DNA of 19,865 nucleotides from an uncultured Eubacteriales bacterium (GTDB taxonomy: Bacteria; Bacillota; Clostridia; Oscillospirales; Acutalibacteraceae): contig CAJTXF010000048.1 of the NCBI GenBank assembly GCA_910580045.1, forward strand, positions 1 to 19,865, given 5' to 3'. Positions 14,437 to 19,865 of the stretch are shown here, in pieces (positions within the stretch are counted from its first letter, which is position 1; each line of letters begins with the position of its first letter). A model generated the notes under the pieces. The model searched no databases and had not been told where the DNA came from. It saw only the letters and a list, made by a program, of their open reading frames with translations. A program made the position numbers and the translations under genes.

Positions 14437-15567
14437 GTGGAAAAACGCGACAGGCTTATTATCGGCGCTGGGCTCTACGGGCTTTATTCCGCGCTGTTCT
14501 GCGGCCAAAAGGGACAAAGCGTTACTGTGCTGGAATGCGACGGGGCACCCTTTGGCAGGGCGACCTATATCAATCAGGCCAGGGTCCATCAGGGGTACCA
14601 TTATCCCCGCTCCCTGTCCACGGCCATGAAATCCGCAGGCTACTTCCGCCGGTTTAACGAGGATTTTGGCTTTGCTGTCAACCGGGAGTTTGAGAAGGTC
14701 TATGCCACCTCCCGGCAGTTCTCCTGGTCGGACGGGACGCAGTTTAAGCGCTTCTGCCAGCGGGCGGGCATTCCCTGTGAGGAACTCCACCCAGAGCGTT
14801 TTTTTAAGAAGAACATGTGCGATGGGGCTTTCCTCACCCGTGAATACACCTATGATGCCGCGATTCTGCGGGAGTTCTACCTGGAAAAACTGGAGGCGCT
14901 CCCCAATGTTCAGCTGCTTTACAATGTGGATATTCAGAGCATTGAGCGGCACGGAGACTGCTATCAAATCTTCACCCGGGAGAGCGGGGACTTTGAGTCC
15001 GGTTTTCTGCTGAATGCCACCTATGCGGGCACCAACCAGATTCTGGAGATGGTGGGTTTTGAGAAGTTCCGCATTAAATATGAGCTGTGTGAGATTATCC
15101 TCTGCAATGTGAGCGACAAGCTGCAGCAGTACGGGTTTACAGTGATGGACGGACCTTTCTTCTCCATTATGCCCTTTGGCAAAACCGGCGGCCACTCCCT
15201 GACCTCTGTCACCTTCACGCCCCACACCACCAGTTACGATTCCGTGCCTACCTTCCCCTGTCAGGCCCGCAGCAGGGGGCACTGCTCCCCCGCCCGGCTG
15301 GGCAGCTGCAACACCTGCCCGGCCAAGCCCCAAAGCGCTTTTCCCTATATGGCCAGTCTGGCCAGGAAATATCTCAGGGAGGAATACGCTTTTGAGTACA
15401 AGGGCTCTTTGTTCTCTATGAAGCCGATTTTGATGAGCTCGGAGATTGATGATTCCCGGCCTACAGTTGTCCGGGTGTATTCCCAAAAGCCCACCTTTGT
15501 GGCGGTGCTGTCCGGCAAAATCAACACAGTGTATGACTTGGATGAGGTGCTCAGCAATGATGAATAG
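14437..15567 (+). CDS. FAD-dependent oxidoreductase with internal cysteine cluster (376 aa)
   Basis: This flavoenzyme is of the DAO type. The N-terminal dinucleotide-binding motif is G10-A-G12-L-Y-G15, followed by the acidic end of strand 2 in VTVLECDG. A conserved-looking segment ATYINQARVHQGYHYPRS (about residues 47-65) is what I associate with FAD proteins found in surface-polysaccharide gene sets; the substrate is unknown. An unusual insert carries C275, H282, C283, C291 and C294 (C-x7-C-x7-C-x2-C), possibly a metal site. Start: a GTG at 14437 lies 6 bases after AGGAGGT (14424-14430); the ATG at 14432 is in another frame. It is the first gene of a three-gene operon, and its end overlaps the glycosyltransferase start by 11 bases. 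Confidence 0.88.
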   Translation: MEKRDRLIIGAGLYGLYSALFCGQKGQSVTVLECDGAPFGRATYINQARVHQGYHYPRSLSTAMKSAGYFRRFNEDFGFAVNREFEKVYATSRQFSWSDGTQFKRFCQRAGIPCEELHPERFFKKNMCDGAFLTREYTYDAAILREFYLEKLEALPNVQLLYNVDIQSIERHGDCYQIFTRESGDFESGFLLNATYAGTNQILEMVGFEKFRIKYELCEIILCNVSDKLQQYGFTVMDGPFFSIMPFGKTGGHSLTSVTFTPHTTSYDSVPTFPCQARSRGHCSPARLGSCNTCPAKPQSAFPYMASLARKYLREEYAFEYKGSLFSMKPILMSSEIDDSRPTVVRVYSQKPTFVAVLSGKINTVYDLDEVLSNDE

Positions 15568-16495
15568 AGAAAAGAACTTTGCCTCCGCCGTGGTATATAT
15601 CCACAACGCTCAGGAGTGGGTGGGCAAATTTTTAGAGACGCTGATTGGCGTATTGGAGGACAATTTTGAACATGCGGAGATTGTGTGCGTCAACGACTGC
15701 TCAGAGGATGGCAGTGTCCAGGCCATCCGGGCCGCCAGCGGCAAGGCTGTGCGCACCAGTGTCTCTGTGCTGAATATGAGCTGTTTCCACGGCTTGGAAC
15801 TGGCCATGAACGCTGGGATGGATTTGGCAATCGGCGACTTTGTCTTCGAATTTGACTCCACTTTAATGGACTACGCCCCAGAGGAGATTATGAAGGTCTA
15901 CCGCCGGGCTTTAGAGGGATACGACATTGTCTCTGCCGTCCCGGAGCGAAAGCAGAAGCTCAGCTCCGGCCTGTTCTACTGGCTGTTCGACAAGTTCTCG
16001 GACACGCCCCAGCACTTGACCACCGAGAGCTTCCGGGTGCTCAGCCGCCGGGCCATCAACCGTGTGATGAGCATGAACAAGACCATCCCCTACCGGAAAG
16101 CCATCTATGCTGGATGCGGGCTGAAAACAGACAGCATCTGCTATTCCTGTCTCCTGGGCAAGGGAGACAGGATTGACAAGCGGGAGCAGGGCTACCGCCG
16201 GGGCCTGGCCGTGGACGCGCTGTTGCTGTTCACCAACGCAGGAGCCCGGTTCTCCGGGGTGATGACTGCGCTGATGATGTTCGCGGCAGTGTTTATGGGG
16301 GTATACTCTATTGTGATTTACTGCACAGGCGCGCCGGTGGCTGGGTGGACCACCACCATTCTGTTCCTGTCCGCAGCCTTTTTTGGGCTGTTCGCCATTC
16401 TTACCATTGTGATAAAATATTTGCAGCTGCTGATTCAGCTCATTCACAAGCGCAAGAACTACAGCTTTGAGAGTATTGAGAAGCTGACAAAATAA
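15557..16495 (+). CDS. GtrB/DPM-like membrane glycosyltransferase, family 2 (312 aa)
   Basis: This is a GT-A fold glycosyltransferase resembling polyprenyl-phosphate sugar synthases. It has VCVNDCSEDGS at about residues 38-48, the region FVFEFDSTLMDYAPEEIM where the family usually has DADLQDPPE, and FYWLFDKFSD followed by ESFRVLSRRA. Two C-terminal transmembrane helices (about 235-257 and 267-292) match GtrB topology. The metal-binding DxD is D100-S-T here, so the second acidic residue is missing; only D105 is retained nearby. The start is ATG 15557 (or 15560), 7 bases after GAGGTG (15544-15549) within the FAD gene's end; longer frames upstream are shadows of that gene. The predicted product is a lipid-linked sugar, with donor and sugar unknown. 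No GtrA-like flippase is nearby. Confidence 0.85.
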   Translation: MMNREKNFASAVVYIHNAQEWVGKFLETLIGVLEDNFEHAEIVCVNDCSEDGSVQAIRAASGKAVRTSVSVLNMSCFHGLELAMNAGMDLAIGDFVFEFDSTLMDYAPEEIMKVYRRALEGYDIVSAVPERKQKLSSGLFYWLFDKFSDTPQHLTTESFRVLSRRAINRVMSMNKTIPYRKAIYAGCGLKTDSICYSCLLGKGDRIDKREQGYRRGLAVDALLLFTNAGARFSGVMTALMMFAAVFMGVYSIVIYCTGAPVAGWTTTILFLSAAFFGLFAILTIVIKYLQLLIQLIHKRKNYSFESIEKLTK

Positions 16496-16504
16496 GGAGG
16501 CCCT

Positions 16505-17449
16505 ATGACTGTTCTGGTTGGAAGCACGGGATTTGTTGGCAGCAATCTGCTGTTGTCCGGGGGCAAGGAGGTGGATTTGGCTGTTCACTCTTCCAATGTG
16601 CAGGAAGCCTATGGCATGGCCCCGGATTTACTGCTCTACGCAGGCCTGCCTGCCGCCAAATATCTAGCCAACCACGTCCCGGAGCGGGATATGGCGGTCA
16701 TTCAGCAGGCAGAAGAAAACATCCGGGCCATTGGGCCAAAAAAGCTGGTGCTCATTTCCACCATTGATGTGTACCCAGTACCTAAGGGTGTGGACGAGGA
16801 CTCGCCTATTGATGACAGTCTTCTTCACCCTTATGGGTACAACCGCCGTCAGTTGGAGCTCTGGGCCCGGGAGTCCGCCCCGGACGCACTGATTGTCCGG
16901 CTGCCCGGGCTGTTCGGGAAGAACCTTCGGAAAAATTTCATCTACGATTTGCTCCATCCCGCGCCCTCCATGCTCACTGAGGACAAGCTGGCAGAGCTCT
17001 CCCGGCAGGACGGGGAGATTGCCCGGTGCTATGGTCCGGCAGAGAATGGGTTTTGTAAGTTGCTTCCTCTGGAGAATTCCTATCTGGCTGAGTTGGAGGG
17101 GCGGCTGAGCCAAGCGGGCTTTACCTCCCTGTGCTTTACGGACAGCCGCAGTGTCTTTCAGTTCTATCCTCTGGACAGGCTTTGGGAGGATATTCAAACA
17201 GCCCTGGGCCAGGGCCTGCGCCTGTGGAACCCAGCTACACCACCCCTCTCCGCAGGAGAGATATACCGTGCTTTGACTGGGAATGAATTTATCAACCACC
17301 TAGCCGCGCCTCCGGCGGACTATGACTACCGCACCCGACATGGAGCCCTGTTCGGCGGCGAAGACGGGTATATCTGCAGCCGTGAGACAGTGCTCAGGGA
17401 GATTGGTACTTTTGTCAGCCAGGAGAGACAGGCCCCTGGAAAGGCGTAG
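16505..17449 (+). CDS. NAD(P)-dependent epimerase/dehydratase-like protein (extended SDR, 314 aa)
   Basis: This is an SDR-fold protein, probably acting on a nucleotide sugar. The Rossmann motif is G6-S-T-G9-F-V-G12. The catalytic serine region is LISTIDVYP (S85-T86). The catalytic tyrosine segment is Y110-G-Y-N-R114, where the usual lysine four residues after tyrosine is arginine; another arginine follows. The C-terminal half (about 150-310) is less typical. It starts 9 bases after the glycosyltransferase stop, with AAGGAGG at 16494-16500. It is the last gene of the cassette, closed by a strong terminator. The altered YxxxK means activity cannot be assumed: it could be a dehydratase, epimerase, reductase or a non-catalytic partner. 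No NDP-sugar synthesis genes are nearby. Confidence 0.85.
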   Translation: MTVLVGSTGFVGSNLLLSGGKEVDLAVHSSNVQEAYGMAPDLLLYAGLPAAKYLANHVPERDMAVIQQAEENIRAIGPKKLVLISTIDVYPVPKGVDEDSPIDDSLLHPYGYNRRQLELWARESAPDALIVRLPGLFGKNLRKNFIYDLLHPAPSMLTEDKLAELSRQDGEIARCYGPAENGFCKLLPLENSYLAELEGRLSQAGFTSLCFTDSRSVFQFYPLDRLWEDIQTALGQGLRLWNPATPPLSAGEIYRALTGNEFINHLAAPPADYDYRTRHGALFGGEDGYICSRETVLREIGTFVSQERQAPGKA

Positions 17450-17498
17450 GGCGAAAGCCACAGTCTCCCGTCACAAGAAGCTGTACTGCTCAAAACAG

Positions 17499-17536
17499 AA
17501 GGGCAGGCCCCAAACTGGGCCTGCCCTTTTTCTTTT
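17499..17536. terminator. Strong bidirectional intrinsic terminator
   Basis: Stem GGGCAGGCCC (17501-17510) / GGGCCTGCCC (17517-17526), extendable by AA/TT, with loop CAAACT. The plus-strand exit is TTTTTCTTTT; the minus-strand exit is TTCTGTTTTG. It ends the FAD/GT/SDR operon and also serves the oppositely oriented pepF gene (stop 17550). Confidence 0.93.
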
Positions 17537-17549
17537 ATGGTGTGTCCGG

Positions 17550-19349
17550 TTACGCCAGTTCCTCTGTAAGGGTGCAGATTTCGTCAATCATGCCGCCAAT
17601 GGTCTCAATGGTGTCCAACAGGGGCCTGTCGATGGAGATGTCCACCCCGGCCATCTGAGCCAGCTCCAAAGGTGTGCCTGTGCTTCCTGCCCGCAGGACC
17701 TTCTTCCAGTCCTCCACGGCGGACTGACCCTCGCTCTCAATCCGCTTGCTGACCTGGGTAGCCACGGTAAGCCCAGCGCTGTAGGTGTAGGAGTAGAGGC
17801 CCATGTAGTAGTGGGGCTGGCGCATCCAGGTAAGCTCCGCCCCGGGGGTGAGCTCTACCGCATCTCCCCAGAACTTCTCCAAAGTCTCCTTCATAATGCC
17901 GCTGAGGGTCTCCGCCTGGACACTTCCCCCAGCGTCCACGATTTTGTACACCTCCCGCTGGTAAGCAGCCTCCAGCAGATGGGTGACAAAGTTGTGGTAG
18001 TAGGTGTTGCTCACCATATTGCTCAGTACCCACCGGCGGAACCGCTTATCCGGGTTGGTTTTCAGCAGGTAGTGGGCCATAATCAGCTCATTCATGGTGG
18101 AGGGAGCCTCTACAAAGTAGGTGGAGACCTCAGTGTCAAACAGGGACTGGGCAGCGTTGCAGGCCTTGAAGTGCCCTGCATGGCCCAGCTCGTGGGCCAG
18201 GGTAAACACATCGGACATACGCTGGTTCCAGCTCAAAAGGATATAGGAGTGGTTTCCATAGGGGCTGGCGCAGAATCCGCCGGTGGATTTGCCCTGGTTC
18301 TGGGCGAAGTCTACCCAGCGCTCCCGGTACGCGGCCTGAACCATCTTCACATAGTCCTCCCCCAGAATGGACAAGCCCTTCTCAATGTAGGCCTTGGACT
18401 CCTCAATGGTCACAGCAGGCGTGTAGCCGGGGTCAATGGTGAGCTTCAAATCTGCATAGGTCATGGTATCCAGGCCATGAATCTTTTGCAGCAGCTTGGC
18501 GTATTTACGCATATGGGGGGCCAGCTTCTCCATAATCAAATCAATCTGCCGGTCGTACATTTCCCGGGTCACATGCTGGTCAAAAAGGAGATAGTCGAAA
18601 ACAGAGTCAAAGCCCCGCAGAGTGGCCATGATTTTCTCAGTCTGCACCTGGCCCTGATAGGCTGCGGCAGTGACGTTCTCATACTCCTTTAGTTTGTCGG
18701 AGAACACCCGGAAAGCCTCCCGGCGCACCGGGGTGCTGGGCTCATACTCATAGTCGTCTTCAAACAGGGAGTAGCCCAGGGGATGCTCCTCTCCCCCGGC
18801 CTGGAAGCTGGGGAAGCGCATGTCTGCCAGCTTGGCCATGTTGTACACCTGGTAGGGCACTCCGAAAGCTGGAGACAGAGCAGCCAGAGCCTTCTCAGTC
18901 TCGGGCTGGAGCTGATGGGGCTTGCGGCGAAGCAGCTCCTTGATATACCCGCAGTTGGGGCCTCCCTGAGCAATCGCCGCCTGCAGGGTCTCCTCAGGCT
19001 GGGCGATAATTTCGCTGTCAATAAAGCTCAGGTGGCTGGCTATCTCCGCATACAGACGAGACATTTTGCCGTCCTCCTCCTGCAGGCGGGCGTCATTGTA
19101 GTCCACCGAGGCGGCGAGATTCCGGTAGCTGCCGCAAAGATTCAGCTGCACACACATCTTCTGGTACAGAGTCAGGCAGGACTGGATGTTCTCCGGTGTA
19201 TTGAGGGCCCCTTTGTAGGTACTTTCCAACTGACTGGCCAGGGATTTGGTCTCCTCCAGCGCGGCGGCAAAGGCCTCCTCTGTAGGGAAAATAGCGCTCA
19301 AATCCCAGGTGAGCTCAATGGGCACATCTTTTCTTTTGGCGAGTTCCAT
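17550..19349 (-). CDS. pepF: Oligoendopeptidase F (M3B zinc metallopeptidase, 599 aa)
   Basis: This cytoplasmic metallopeptidase cleaves short peptides (roughly 7-17 residues in characterised members) and recycles imported or internal peptides. The zinc motif H386-E-L-G-H390 is present in TLAHELGHAGHFKAC, and the third ligand is E414 in YFVEAPSTMNE, the classic M3 FxEAPS arrangement. The N-terminal alpha-helical lobe (about 1-190) and the length match the PepF family. The start is set by GGGAGG at 19357-19362, 7 bases upstream. It is a single-gene unit; no clear promoter is seen, and the IS110-like element begins somewhere in the 277 bases upstream. The distant peptide importer in this window is a functional match, but shared regulation is not shown. 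Confidence 0.96.
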   Translation of the reverse strand: MELAKRKDVPIELTWDLSAIFPTEEAFAAALEETKSLASQLESTYKGALNTPENIQSCLTLYQKMCVQLNLCGSYRNLAASVDYNDARLQEEDGKMSRLYAEIASHLSFIDSEIIAQPEETLQAAIAQGGPNCGYIKELLRRKPHQLQPETEKALAALSPAFGVPYQVYNMAKLADMRFPSFQAGGEEHPLGYSLFEDDYEYEPSTPVRREAFRVFSDKLKEYENVTAAAYQGQVQTEKIMATLRGFDSVFDYLLFDQHVTREMYDRQIDLIMEKLAPHMRKYAKLLQKIHGLDTMTYADLKLTIDPGYTPAVTIEESKAYIEKGLSILGEDYVKMVQAAYRERWVDFAQNQGKSTGGFCASPYGNHSYILLSWNQRMSDVFTLAHELGHAGHFKACNAAQSLFDTEVSTYFVEAPSTMNELIMAHYLLKTNPDKRFRRWVLSNMVSNTYYHNFVTHLLEAAYQREVYKIVDAGGSVQAETLSGIMKETLEKFWGDAVELTPGAELTWMRQPHYYMGLYSYTYSAGLTVATQVSKRIESEGQSAVEDWKKVLRAGSTGTPLELAQMAGVDISIDRPLLDTIETIGGMIDEICTLTEELA

Positions 19350-19626
19350 GGTAATTCCTCCCTGTTACAATATATTTGCCCCATATATGTGGCAGCCAGC
19401 CACAGGCTTGGGACATCTCATGCCAAAGCTGTTAGAATGGAAGGGCAATGGTCTGGCGAATTCCTCCAAGAGCAAAGCGCTCGTAAAAAAGTCCGTCAGC
19501 CATCCCCCCATTCGCAGCGTTCGATTTGTGCAGGTAGAGCAGCCGCTCGAGTCAGCAAACAGATAGAATCGGTGATGAGAAAAGGATGGGTTACCGTTGT
19601 AATCAAGCTATCAGGAGGATTCCAAA
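19350..19626. other. Non-coding interval: pepF upstream region and presumed left end of the IS110-like element
   Basis: No gene is supported here. It holds the pepF ribosome binding site (19357-19362) and, next to the transposase, AGGAGGA at 19613-19619. Small stems are visible: GAGC-AAAGC-GCTC (19470-19482), GAGC-AGCC-GCTC (19537-19548) and CGGTGA/TTACCG around 19571-19597. IS110-group elements are known to carry a bridge RNA in the non-coding end before the recombinase gene, so this is the expected place. The insertion boundary could not be located; IS110 ends lack obvious terminal repeats. Confidence 0.35.
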
Positions 19627-19865
19627 ATGTATGCTGTGGGAGTGGATGTTTCCAACGGGTGGAGTACCGTAGCGGTACTCCGGTCAAAGACGGATATTGT
19701 GATCCGTCCGTTCAATGTGACGCACAACAGCCAGGGATTTGCCAGCCTCTTAGAGAAGCTGGGCACCCTGGATGGTGAAGTCAGGGTAGTTATGGAGCAC
19801 ACCGGCAATTATTATGAATCTATTGCCAATGTACTGCACAAAAGCGGCTTGTGGGTTTCAGCGGT
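19627..19865 (+). CDS. IS110-family transposase/recombinase, 5' part (79 codons, runs off the window)
   Basis: This is the N-terminal part of a DEDD recombinase with a RuvC-like fold. It begins MYAVGVDVSNGWSTVAVL with the first acidic residue D7. It continues with RPFNVTHNSQGF, then EVRVVMEHTGNYYE with the second acidic residue E57, then ANVLHKSGLWVSA. These are the standard N-terminal signatures of IS110-type transposases. The start has AGGAGGA at 19613-19619, 7 bases upstream. The C-terminal domain and right end lie outside the window, so intactness is unknown. It is oriented away from pepF. Confidence 0.92.
   Translation, partial: MYAVGVDVSNGWSTVAVLRSKTDIVIRPFNVTHNSQGFASLLEKLGTLDGEVRVVMEHTGNYYESIANVLHKSGLWVSA

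Noticed and set aside
14422..15606. 394-residue minus-strand ORF
   Set aside because: Antisense to the FAD oxidoreductase, which has a promoter, ribosome binding site and recognisable motifs; the antisense frame has none.
17322..18692. 456-residue plus-strand ORF
   Set aside because: It crosses the strong terminator and lies antisense to pepF; no domain is visible.
19369..19397. Promoter for pepF with TATATT as -10
   Set aside because: The matching -35 (GGCTGC) is poor and the predicted start would fall on the ribosome binding site.
18783..19778. 331-residue plus-strand ORF
   Set aside because: Antisense to pepF, then through the non-coding interval into the wrong frame of the IS110 transposase.

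Overview
The window looks like chromosome from a fairly GC-rich, Gram-positive anaerobe of the class Clostridia, probably the Oscillospiraceae (Flavonifractor/Intestinimonas-like). This rests on the codon and GC bias, very regular AAAGGAGG-type ribosome binding sites, an S-layer-homology (SLH) exported protein, an ECF sigma/zinc-finger anti-sigma pair, oligoendopeptidase F and a peptide ABC transporter with a fused double ATPase. The genus is a guess and no database was consulted. Genes are tightly packed in short operons that often face each other. No tRNA, rRNA or CRISPR array was found.

Layout. (1) 1-4948, plus strand: the end of a peptide/nickel-type ABC importer operon, with the 3' part of the solute-binding protein, a fused DppD-DppF-like ATPase, and two permeases joined by ATGA overlaps. 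(2) 4943-7451, minus strand: a regulator carrying both an XRE helix-turn-helix and an apparent C-terminal winged helix, followed by an ABC exporter whose stop codon overlaps the importer operon's stop codon. (3) 7652-8925, plus strand: a WYL-domain regulator divergent from the XRE gene, then a small cysteine-rich DUF3795 protein. The divergent spacer has one good promoter per side and three copies of an ACAAGGC element, two of them on the -35 boxes. (4) 8966-10395, minus strand: ECF sigma factor and its membrane anti-sigma factor, closed by a bidirectional terminator shared with the DUF3795 gene. (5) 10499-13947, minus strand: an AraC-type regulator, then a secreted transglutaminase-like/SLH surface protein. 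(6) 13990-14436: a long divergent spacer with two strong promoters and several hairpins, one a perfect 14-bp stem. (7) 14437-17449, plus strand: a self-contained three-gene cassette (FAD-dependent oxidoreductase, GtrB/DPM-like membrane glycosyltransferase, SDR epimerase-like protein) ending at a strong terminator. (8) 17550-19349, minus strand: oligoendopeptidase F. (9) 19350-19865: non-coding DNA followed by the start of an IS110-family transposase running off the window.

How the genes may work together. The importer would bring in peptides and PepF would trim them in the cytoplasm, but nothing in the sequence links their regulation. Sections 4, 5 and 7 together suggest investment in the cell envelope: an ECF envelope-stress switch, an S-layer-anchored enzyme-like protein, and a cassette that may build or modify a lipid-linked sugar. 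The best candidates for something undescribed are the three-gene FAD/GT/SDR cassette with non-canonical catalytic motifs, the ECF promoter lying on the sigma gene's own start codon, the operator-like repeats between the XRE and WYL genes, and the possible bridge-RNA region upstream of the IS110 transposase.
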